Shown here: piece after piece, positions 8,763-16,193 of the stretch
Layout of the letters: every line of letters starts with the position of its first letter
Numbering within the stretch: position 1 is the first letter of the stretch
Source of the DNA: JAOPZW01 sp963851295
GTDB lineage: Bacteria; Actinomycetota; Thermoleophilia; Solirubrobacterales; Solirubrobacteraceae
Direction: 5' to 3'
NCBI GenBank assembly: GCA_963851295.1
Contig: CAWKOS010000001.1
Span: forward strand, 496,001 to 560,000
DNA: 64,000 nucleotides
The notes under the pieces: generated by a model
The model's database searches: none
The model's input: only the letters and a program-made list of their open reading frames with translations
Told to the model about the DNA's origin: nothing
Position numbers and translations under genes: made by a program

Positions 8763-10291
8763 GTGCGCATCGAGGCATCCCAGCGCCCGGAGCGCGTCCG
8801 TGCCGTCGAAGTCATCGCGGCGCTGTGTCTGGCGACCGATCTCGGGATGGGCTTCCCCTTCGAGCACGGGCTTCGCAGCGCACTGATCGCGATCCGCGTC
8901 GCCGAAAGGCTCGATCTCGGTGACGCGATGTCCTCGCAGACCTATTACGCCTGCTTGCTGTCCCACGCCGGCTGCACCACCGATGCGCACGTCGCTGCCG
9001 AGGTCTTCGGCGGTTCGCTCACCACCCATTTCCATCCCGTCATGTACGGGTCCGCGAGGGAAGGGCTCACCGGGCTGCTGCGCGCGCTGCCCGACCCGGG
9101 TGCCCCGGGGCTCACGCGTGCGGTTCAGACGGCCCGCCGGCTGCCCAGGATGGCGCGAGAGCAGCGTCCCGCTCTCACCGCCCACTGCGAGGTCGCGCAG
9201 ATGCTGTCCGACGGGGTCGGCCTTTCTGCGTCCATGCACGGTGTCCTCGCCCACCTGCTCGAGCGCTGGGACGGCAAGGGCCCGCTGCGCCGCGCCAAGG
9301 CCGACGACATCCCGCTGCCGATGCGGATCGTGCACGTCGCCGTCGATGCCGCCTTCCAGTCCGCGCTCGGCGGCGCCGAGCGTGCCGCGCACCTCATCGG
9401 CGAGCGCGCCGGACACGCGTTTGACCCGGACGTGGCGGCCTGTTTCGTGCGCGACGCCGGCGAGATCCTCTCGATCGACGAGCAGGTCTCGGCCTGGGAG
9501 GAGACGCTCGCCTGCGAGCCGCGACCCCATCTGGCCCTGGAGGGCGAAGCGATCGCGCAAAGCGTTCGTCGCCGCCGGGCGCGGCGCGGCAGTGCCGGCT
9601 GGATGCCCCCGATGGCGTCGCGGTTCGCCGCGCGGCGCTGGTCCACGACCTCGGCCGGGTGGCGATCGCCGCGGGGACCTGGCAGACACCCGGGCCGCTG
9701 AGCGCGGCGGAGTGGGAGCAGGTGCGGCTGCACCCCTACCACACCGAACGCGTGCTGTCGCGCTCGCCGTTTCTCGCCGAGCTCGCGCCGATCGCCGGCG
9801 CACATCACGAGCGCCTCGATCGGTCGGGCTATCACCGCGGCTCCTCGGGCGCCCAGCTAACGATGCCGCTCCGCCTGCTCGCCGCAGCCGACGCTTATCA
9901 CGCGATGACCGAGCCGCGGCCTCACCGGCCGGCCTTCGCGCCCGAAGCGGCGGCCGACATCCTTGCCGCGCAAGCCAGCGCCGGGCGTTTGGATCCGGAT
10001 GCGGTGGCCGCCGTTGCCGAGGCGGCGGGCCAGCGGATCCCCCGGATCGAGCGGCCTGCGGGGCTCACCGAACGCGAGGCCGAGGTCGTGGGCATGCTGG
10101 CGCGAGGGTTGCAGACCAAGCAGGTCGCCGGCGCGCTCGGGATCTCGGTCAAGACGGCCGACCGCCACGTCCAGAACGCGTACGCGAAGATCGGTGTCTC
10201 GACGCGAGCGGCGGCGACGCTGTTCGCGATGGAGCACGGGCTCGTCGCGTGGGGAGAACTCCCGATGGTGCGCGCGACGGCCCGCTCCTAG
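8763..10291 (+). pseudogene. HD-domain phosphohydrolase/LuxR regulator broken by frameshift and internal deletion
   Basis: The first frame (8763 to about 9560) carries the N-terminal region with VIAALCLATDLGMGFPFEHG and ends sensibly near LEGEAIAQ. The following text becomes arginine-rich nonsense. From about 9612 another frame reads LDAPDGVAVRRAALVHDLGR, then the GTWQTPGPLSAAEW, HHERLDRSGYHRG and AADAYHAMTEPRPHRPA motifs of HD-GYP-like proteins. It ends in a LuxR HTH (LTEREAEVVGMLARGLQTKQ ... VKTADRHVQNAYAKIGVSTR). Intact relatives have a D-K/V-SP-x3-GHS segment between the two parts; here it is absent, so this is a deletion plus frameshift rather than one sequencing slip. The downstream fragment could still be translated from an internal start near 9659. 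Confidence 0.75.
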
Positions 10292-10345
10292 CGTCCGGTT
10301 TAGCTCGACCGCCGGTCGGGCGAGCCACGACGAAGGAGCGACGCG

Positions 10346-11200
10346 ATGACCACCGACACGACGCTGCAGGCCCGCCGTGCGATATACGAGATCGCGGAGG
10401 CGATCGCCCCGGGTTGGGAGCGCCGGCGTGCGCAGATCGAGGAGCTCTCGGCCCCGGTCCGTGCCTGGCTGATCCGCGCGCTCGCGCCGGAAGCGGGCGA
10501 CACGGTGCTCGAGCTCGCCGCCGGGGCGGGCGACACGGGCTTCGAGGCGGCGGCGGTGATCGGTGAGCGCGGCCGGCTGATCACGACCGACTTCTCGCCC
10601 GCGATGCTCGCGGTCGCGCGGCGCCGCGGCGCCGCGCTCGGCCGGGAGAACGTCGACTACCGCCTGATCGACGCGCAGCAGATCGATCTCGAGTCCGACT
10701 CGGTCGACGGCGTGCTGTGCCGGTTCGGGTACATGCTGATGCCGGACGCGGCGGAGGCGCTCGCCGAGACGTGCCGTGTGCTGCGTCCTGGCGGCCGGCT
10801 GGCGCTCGCGGTCTGGGGGGCGCCGGAGCGCAACCCCTTCCTCGCCGTGATCGCGATGAGCCTCGCCGGTCACGGCCACATCCCGCCGCCCGAGCCGCCG
10901 CCGGCGCCGGGGGTCTTCAGCATGGCGGATGCGCAACGCACGACCGCGCTGCTCGATGGCGCCGGCTTCGCCAGCGTGCGCGCCGAGGAGGTCCCGGTGC
11001 GGATCTCGCTGCCCGACGTCGATGAGTACCTGGCCATCATCGCGGACACGGCCGGCCCGATCGCTCTCGCGCTGCGCGCCCTGTCCGCCGGCGAACGGGC
11101 GGCCGTCAAGGCGCAGGTCGAGGACTCCTTCGAGCGCTTCGCCACCGCGGACGGCTACGAGCTCCCCGGCGTCGTGCTGTGTGCGGTCGCCGCGAGCTGA
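10346..11200 (+). CDS. Class I SAM-dependent methyltransferase
   Basis: The product is 284 aa, with a strong ribosome site (GAAGGAG) about 9 bp upstream of the ATG. The SAM-binding motif I is VLELAAGAGDTGFEAA (about residues 54-69). It is followed by the acidic strand ITTDFSPAMLAVARRRG and the post-I segment LIDAQQIDLESDSVDGVLCRFGYMLMPD. CRVLRPGGRLALAVWGAPE is the UbiE/COQ5-type motif III, so the fold is that of a UbiE-like C- or O-methyltransferase. It precedes an alpha/beta hydrolase on the same strand by 14 bp, so the two are probably cotranscribed. The substrate is unknown. Confidence 0.88.
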   Translation: MTTDTTLQARRAIYEIAEAIAPGWERRRAQIEELSAPVRAWLIRALAPEAGDTVLELAAGAGDTGFEAAAVIGERGRLITTDFSPAMLAVARRRGAALGRENVDYRLIDAQQIDLESDSVDGVLCRFGYMLMPDAAEALAETCRVLRPGGRLALAVWGAPERNPFLAVIAMSLAGHGHIPPPEPPPAPGVFSMADAQRTTALLDGAGFASVRAEEVPVRISLPDVDEYLAIIADTAGPIALALRALSAGERAAVKAQVEDSFERFATADGYELPGVVLCAVAAS

Positions 11201-11214
11201 GCGGAAGTAGCGAG

Positions 11215-12189
11215 ATGATGCAAGCGTGTGCGACGATCGCGAGCGAGAGCGTTGCCGCGGCGCCGGCCGAGTCGCGTACGCGTCGCTACCGGCAGGCCGA
11301 GCGCGCGCTATGGGAGCACTACGAGCTGGAGCCGACCGAACGGTTCGTCGAGCTCGAGCGCCCGGAGGTCCGGCTACGCGTGCTCGAGGTCGGAGCGGGC
11401 GCGCCGGTCCTGCTCCTGCCCGGCTCTGGGGGCAGCGGTCCGAGCTGGGGAGCACTCCTGCGCGAGCTCGGCGGCGTGCGCTGCCTGCTGCTCGACCCGC
11501 CCAACTCGGGGCTCAGCTCGCGCCTGGACTACGCCGGCCGTCGGTACGGGGTCGCGATCGCCGACGTGCTGGGCGGCCTCCTCGATGCCCTCGGCCTCGA
11601 ACGGACACACGTGATCGGCTCGTCGCTAGGCAACGTCTCGGCTCTGCGGCTGGCCACAGCCCACCCCCACCGCGTCGAACGCCTCGTCTTGCTCGGCGCG
11701 GGACCGGTGCCCGACGGGTATCGCGTCCCGGGCATCCTCAGGGTCATCGCCTCGCCGATGGGCGCGATCATGGTGCGCCTGCCGCCAACCCGACGAGGAG
11801 TACACGCGCTCCTGCGCCAGATCGGCCACGGCGCAAGCCTCGCGTCGGGGCGCATCCCCGACGAGCTCATCGACTGGCGAGTCGCCTTCGACCGCTACAC
11901 CGACACCCCGCGCAACGAGCGCGACATGGTCCGTGCGCTCGTCAGCTGGCGGCGGGGCCGGCTCCGGCCGGGCGTCACCTTCGCGGACGCGGAGCTCGCG
12001 GCTGTCCAGCGGCCAGCGCTGCTGGTATACGGCGCCGCCGACCCGACCGGAACGCCCGAAGTGTTCGCTCGGGTCGCCGAGTTGCTGCCCAGAGGTGAGC
12101 TGCAACTCGTCAACGGCGCCGGCCACCTGCCCTGGCTCGACGACCCCCGCACGGTCGCCGACCACATCGACAGCTTCCTGGCGCGATAG
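11215..12189 (+). CDS. Alpha/beta hydrolase
   Basis: The product is 324 aa from the first of two adjacent ATGs (11215, 11218). The nucleophile elbow is GSSLGN (G-x-S-x-G), the oxyanion region is PGSGGSGPSWG, the acid is in YGAADPTGTPE and the catalytic His is in GAGHLPWLDDP, giving a complete Ser-Asp-His triad. The fold matches esterase/haloalkane-dehalogenase-like hydrolases. It follows the methyltransferase gene closely and is followed after 2 bp by the start of a truncated SRPBCC frame, suggesting a former three-gene unit. The substrate is unknown. Confidence 0.88.
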   Translation: MMQACATIASESVAAAPAESRTRRYRQAERALWEHYELEPTERFVELERPEVRLRVLEVGAGAPVLLLPGSGGSGPSWGALLRELGGVRCLLLDPPNSGLSSRLDYAGRRYGVAIADVLGGLLDALGLERTHVIGSSLGNVSALRLATAHPHRVERLVLLGAGPVPDGYRVPGILRVIASPMGAIMVRLPPTRRGVHALLRQIGHGASLASGRIPDELIDWRVAFDRYTDTPRNERDMVRALVSWRRGRLRPGVTFADAELAAVQRPALLVYGAADPTGTPEVFARVAELLPRGELQLVNGAGHLPWLDDPRTVADHIDSFLAR

Positions 12190-12191
12190 CC

Positions 12192-12634
12192 ATGCGCGTC
12201 GACATCGAGCACCGCTTCGACGTGCCCGTTCGAGAGGGCTACGACTACTTCACGAGCGTCGAGAACTGGCCGGCGTACCGGCCGGGCCGCCCGTGGCCGC
12301 CTCGCGCTCGCATGGCGGCACCCGTGGCTGCGTGGGATCGAGCCCGAGCGGCCCTCGGCGGCTCAGAGCAGTCGTGTGAGGTGGCCCGGGTCGCGTCTAC
12401 GAGAATGTGGAGCGTTTCGAGTGGGCTGCCGATCCTGATCTGTGCGGCGGTGGGCTGCTTCCCGGCGATCGCTATGAGGAGTGGACGCATTGCCGTCGAG
12501 GCCCGGCGCCCCCGGGCGGCGCCATGATGTCGTCGTACATACCGCGTAGATGGGGCGAGGCACCGGCAAGCGTTCGTTGGGCGGCCGATTCGGCTCGCGG
12601 ATCGGCGCCGGGAGCACGTTCAGCGAGTCGCGGA
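12192..12634 (+). pseudogene. Truncated SRPBCC-family gene and gene-poor debris
   Basis: An ATG 2 bp after the hydrolase stop opens MRVDIEHRFDVPVREGYDYF followed by TSVENWPAY, the typical first strand and helix of a polyketide cyclase/SRPBCC protein. The frame runs to 12527, but after about residue 35 it loses the family's pattern and becomes Arg/Ala-rich. A second plus-strand frame near 12390-12480 contains VYENVERFEWAADPDLCGGG, which I cannot assign. Most likely the 5' end of an SRPBCC gene whose remainder was deleted or scrambled. Confidence 0.5.
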
Positions 12635-13357
12635 TCAGCTGCTTGGTCGTGGGCTCTGCCGCTCGGCGAGTACCGCGGCCGGGTTGGGATACGCGAAGGC
12701 GTTGAGGCCCAGCCAGTGCGGCAGGCTGCGCACGAGGTGATCGGGCCCGCGGACGCGGAGCTTCCGGGACTGCATCGCCGCTCCGAGCTCGAGCTTGCCG
12801 ATCCAGATCTGGGCCATCGCGCGTGGCTCTGCATCGACGTGCAGGTCGACCCCGAAGCCGGGATCGGACAGGCATAGGTCGGTGCCGGAGCGCTGGGCGA
12901 CCAGCCACCAGGCTCGCTTCTTCTCCGGGACGCCGCGGTAGCGGAAGAACGTCACGAGCCGGTCCTGCGGCAGCCGGTCCAGCCGGACGTTGCGCTGCAT
13001 GTCCCACATCAGCAGGGCGGGATCGGCATCGTCGTCGGTGACCTCTCGCTGCAGCCACTCCCGGCTCCAGACGCCGAGCGAGAGCAGCAGGGGGCCGAGC
13101 GCTTCGCCCGCCGGCGTGAGCCGGTACTCGTGACCGCGCTGGCCACGAAGCGGGCGTCGGGTGATCAGCCCGGATCGTTCGAGCTCCCGCAGGCGCCTGC
13201 TGAGCAGCGAGGAGGACATCAGCGGCACGCCCCGCTGGATGTCATTGAACCGCGTACTGCCGACCAACATCTCGCGCAGCACGAGCAGGGTCCAGCGCTC
13301 GGTGAGCACTTCGGCTGCCTGAGCGATGGGGCAGAACTGTCCGTAGCTGGCGGGCAT
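12635..13357 (-). CDS. HxlR-family winged-helix regulator with C-terminal extension
   Basis: The product is 240 aa from the ATG at 13357 (MPASYGQFCPIAQAAEVL). The HxlR domain covers residues 1 to about 100: the N-terminal FCPIAQ with its redox-type Cys, ERWTLLVLREMLVGSTRFND, then MSSSLLSRRLRELERSGLIT and a wing with HEYRLTPAGEALGPLL. The remaining 130 residues resemble an SCP2-like ligand-binding extension (FGVDLHVDAEPRAMAQIWIG) seen in some actinobacterial HxlR proteins. It is divergent from a methyltransferase gene 111 bp away, which it probably controls. An upstream in-frame ATG at 13447 would overlap that gene's promoter and is less likely. Confidence 0.85.
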   Translation of the reverse strand: MPASYGQFCPIAQAAEVLTERWTLLVLREMLVGSTRFNDIQRGVPLMSSSLLSRRLRELERSGLITRRPLRGQRGHEYRLTPAGEALGPLLLSLGVWSREWLQREVTDDDADPALLMWDMQRNVRLDRLPQDRLVTFFRYRGVPEKKRAWWLVAQRSGTDLCLSDPGFGVDLHVDAEPRAMAQIWIGKLELGAAMQSRKLRVRGPDHLVRSLPHWLGLNAFAYPNPAAVLAERQSPRPSS

Positions 13358-13468
13358 CGCTCCCGTTGCGGAGTCTACCCGGCCCAGCTTCACATCTTGC
13401 AGTTGAGTCGGCCCGTCGGCGCGCGTAGACCACCGGCCAGTGACATGCATCGTGGGAAGGAGATCTAG

Positions 13469-14269
13469 ATGAGCCAGCTTGCCGAGCTGAAGGGGGCCGC
13501 CCGGGCGATGTGGGCCGCGGGCGACTACGACGCGATCGCGAGCCTGATCTGGGACGTGGGAGGCCGGGTCGTGCGCCGACTCGGGATCAGGCCCGGGGAG
13601 GACGTCCTCGACGTGGCCTGCGGCACGGGGAACGCGGCCATTCCCGCGGCGCAGGCAGGCGGCCGCGTCGTCGGGATCGATCTGACGCCCGAGCTGTTCG
13701 CGGCTGCGCGCACGCGCGCGGCGAGGGCGCGCGTGGACGTCGACTGGGTCGAAGGCGACGCCGAAGAGCTCCCATTCGCGGACGCGAGCTTCGACGTGGT
13801 CGTCTCGACGTTCGGCGTCATGTTCGCCCCCGACCACGAGACCGCGGCGGCCGAACTCGTGCGCGTGCTGAAGCCCGAGGGCCGGCTGGGACTCTGTAGC
13901 TGGACGCCGGAAGGTAACGTCGGGGAGTTCTTCGCGCTGATGGCGGCACACGTGCCACCACCGCCCGGCGTGCCGCCGACGCTCTGGGGGTCCGAGGAAC
14001 ACGTCCGCGGGCTGTTCGCAGAGGCTCGGCTCGCTCTGTCGTTCGAGCGCGAGCTGGCCACGCTGCGCTTCGACTCGATCGAGCAGGCGGTCGCCATGTA
14101 TGAAACGAAGTTCGGCCCCGTGGTCAAGGCACGGGAGTTGCTCGAGCCACAGGGCCGCTGGGCCGCGCTGCGCGCCGACCTCGCCGCCATGTTCGAGCGT
14201 CACAACCAGTCCGAGAACGGCGGCGTGTCGTTCGCCGGCGAGTACCTCGTAGTGACCGCACGGAACTGA
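13469..14269 (+). CDS. UbiE-like class I methyltransferase
   Basis: The product is 266 aa, with the ribosome site GGAAGGAG a few bases upstream of the ATG. Motif I is VLDVACGTGNAAIPAA (about residues 48-63), the acidic residue ending strand 2 is in VVGIDLTPELFAAAR, and motif II is EGDAEELPFADASFDVVVST. Motif III (VRVLKPEGRLGLCSWTPEG) completes a UbiE/Methyltransf_11-type core. It lies divergent to the HxlR regulator, so a regulator/enzyme pair is likely. The C-terminal half (VPPPPGVPPTLWGSEEHVRG) is common to small-molecule methyltransferases of unknown substrate. Confidence 0.88.
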   Translation: MSQLAELKGAARAMWAAGDYDAIASLIWDVGGRVVRRLGIRPGEDVLDVACGTGNAAIPAAQAGGRVVGIDLTPELFAAARTRAARARVDVDWVEGDAEELPFADASFDVVVSTFGVMFAPDHETAAAELVRVLKPEGRLGLCSWTPEGNVGEFFALMAAHVPPPPGVPPTLWGSEEHVRGLFAEARLALSFERELATLRFDSIEQAVAMYETKFGPVVKARELLEPQGRWAALRADLAAMFERHNQSENGGVSFAGEYLVVTARN

Positions 14270-14501
14270 ACGAGGCGGGGTTAGAGCTCGCCCAGCGCTG
14301 ACCGCAGAGGCTCGTGGGGCTACACAGCCACGGTGCGGCCGCTCGACGCGCACCGTCTCGACGAGCTGCGCCCCAGCGAGATCGGGACCCTGTCCGACTA
14401 GCGCGGCGACTCGGCAGCGACCCGTGGGCGCTCGACCCCCTGTGGGTCGGCGTCACCTTTGCCGACGCAGCCTGCCGGCGGCGAAGAGAGCAACGACGGG
14501 C

Positions 14502-15361
14502 TCAGAAGCCGGCGAGCGCCCGTTCGACCAGGGCGCCGGCCGCGAGCACGTGCGCGTCGGCCCCGGCTCGCCCGACGATCTGGATCGACGCCGGGAGGCC
14601 GTGCTCTGCCGGGCCGCAGGGCAGCGCGAGCGCTGGCCAGCCGAGCGCGTTGAACGGAGGTGAACCGGATCATCGGATCGCGCAGCTCGCGGTCGTCCTC
14701 GAAGGCGAGCGGAGCGACGAACGCCAGCGTCGGCGTGATGAGCAGGTCGAGCCCGTCAAACGCCTCGGCTCCTCGCTCGCGGTATTCCTCGAGGCGCCGC
14801 AGCGCGGCCTCATAGTCAGCGTCACCTACCTCCAGGCAACGCTCGAGCTTCGCGCGCACGTTGTCGCCGTAGGCGTCGGCATGTTCCGGAAAGAGGCCGT
14901 GGCGCGACTCCGCGGCCTCGCGCATGAATACCGGCGCGATGCCGTCAACGAGCGGGAACTTGACCGTGCGATGGTGCGGGACGGGCTTGGCGGCCGTCTC
15001 GACCTGCGCGCGCACGAGTCCGAGCCGAGCGCCGCGTCGGCCAGCCCGGCGGCGATCGCAGCCGCGGAGCCCGCGCTCGAGCCGCCGGCCGGCCGGTCGG
15101 CAGCGAGCGGGTTCGCGACCGCGCCGAAGTGCGGGTTGTCGCTCGATATGCCGTACGCGAACTCGTGCAGTTCGCCTTGCCGATGTTCACGTATCCGGCC
15201 GCCTCGAGCCGGCGAACCGCCTCCGCCGTGCGCTCCGGTACGTGGTCGGCGAAGATCATCGAGCCGTAGGTAGTGCGCAGGCCGGCCGGGTCGAAGAGGT
15301 CCTTCACGGCTAGCCTGACGCCCTCGTCGACGCGATCGGGCTGCGCGAGGAAGATGCTCAC
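14502..15361 (-). pseudogene. Decayed amidase-signature gene
   Basis: Three frames together give an amidase. From 15361: GVRLAVKDLFDPAGLRTTYG, with the catalytic Lys, and RRLEAAGYVNIGKAN. After a frameshift near 15175: HEFAYGISSDNPHFGAVANP and RPAGGSSAGSAAAIAAGLAD with the first Ser, ending ALGSDS. The expected GGSIR nucleophile block is gone. A third stretch covers FPLVDGIAPVFMREAAE to LLITPTLAFVAP, then another frameshift leads to FNALGWPALALPCGPAEHGL and SIQIVGRAGADAHVLAAG, with a stop at 14502. Intact relatives are about 1.35 kb; this is 0.86 kb with a deleted nucleophile region, so it cannot encode an active amidase. Confidence 0.82.
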
Positions 15362-15745
15362 CGCGCGAAGCTTCGCCTACGGCCGCAACTCGAGCACGAC
15401 CGTCTCGGTCGCACGGCAAAAGGGGTAAAGCCTCCCGCAGGCGCCGGTCCCCGCCTGGGCGCCAAGGCCCAGGCCGAACTCCCCGTCGAGCGAGGACGGG
15501 AGGCACATCAGGCTCGAGGGACCGTGGTGGATCCGGCCCACCGCGTTCGGGTTCTCGGAGAGGGAGTCCTGGCCAAGGGCTCGACGAAGCGTCACCGTGC
15601 TAGTCGGTTCGCGGACCGCATTACGCTGCGTATTGTGGAGGTCCGAGCGCCGGTTGTGCGCCGCGGACGCCCGGCTCTGAACCGCCCGGCCTTGACCGAT
15701 AGCGTTCCGTAGGGCTGCTGCGAGAGGGCGATGGGGAGCCCCTGG
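15362..15745. other. 384-bp region with no supportable gene
   Basis: This lies between the amidase remnant and the EthD gene. A 72-codon minus-strand frame at 15377-15595 (containing CLPSSLDGEFGLGLGAQAG) has no ribosome site and no family I recognise; it may be debris of a further gene. The segment 15600-15740 has a lower G+C content than its surroundings and shows no clear hairpin. Confidence 0.4.
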
Positions 15746-16066
15746 TCAGCCGATGATCGTCTTCTCGTCGACGATGATCATGCCGGTTTGATCCATGTCG
15801 AGGAAGTTCTTCGCGTCCTCGACGGCGGCGCCCATCTGGGGTGAGTTGAGGGCAGCGGTCATCGCTTGATCGTCGTCGAACCAGAGTTCGCCGATGCCGT
15901 CACAGATCGGTTCTTCGGAGTCGGCGGTGACGTGGTTTTGGCGCCATTTCGTCAGCCCGGGCAGCTCCTTGAGTACCGAGACATGGCGTTGACCGCTCCA
16001 CTCGGCGAGGCATTGTTCGCGAGTCAGGTCTGGCCGTCGCTGGATGACGAAGATCACCTTGCTCAT
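15746..16066 (-). CDS. EthD-domain protein
   Basis: The product is 106 aa from the ATG at 16066, with a near-perfect ribosome site (AAGGAG) 6 bp upstream. The sequence KVIFVIQRRPDLTREQCLAE, then W-x3-H-x-S-V-L-K-E-L-PG, is the ferredoxin-like dimeric alpha/beta-barrel pattern of EthD. The C-terminal half (ELWFDDDQAMTAALNSPQM) completes it. Family members are small enzymes or accessory proteins in ether, polyketide and aromatic metabolism. It is divergent from the large ATPase/winged-helix regulator across 127 bp that holds PhoB-like direct repeats, so it is the probable target. The reaction is unknown. Confidence 0.85.
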   Translation of the reverse strand: MSKVIFVIQRRPDLTREQCLAEWSGQRHVSVLKELPGLTKWRQNHVTADSEEPICDGIGELWFDDDQAMTAALNSPQMGAAVEDAKNFLDMDQTGMIIVDEKTIIG

Positions 16067-16138
16067 CTCGATCTCCTTAGTCGCGTCAATACTGGTTTCG
16101 CCGCAGCGTAGGCGGGCCAGGGCGCCGCTGCATGACAC

Positions 16139-16157
16139 GACGATGAAAAGACGATGA
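16139..16157 (+). promoter_or_regulatory. Two 8-bp direct repeats in 11-bp phase (candidate winged-helix binding site)
   Basis: GACGATGA occurs at 16139-16146 and again at 16150-16157, a repeat distance of 11 bp, one helical turn. OmpR/PhoB-type winged helices typically bind such tandem direct half-sites. The gene starting at 16194 encodes one, and the EthD gene diverges from the same spacer. The repeats are seen; binding is inferred. Confidence 0.5.
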
Positions 16158-16193
16158 CGGCCGCGCGGCGGGCGCGGTAGCCTCGAGCAACGA

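Noticed and set aside
12635..14353. Long minus-strand frame of 572 codons extending through the methyltransferase region
   Set aside because: Only the part below 13357 has HxlR character; the upstream part is the antisense of the methyltransferase gene at 13469-14269.
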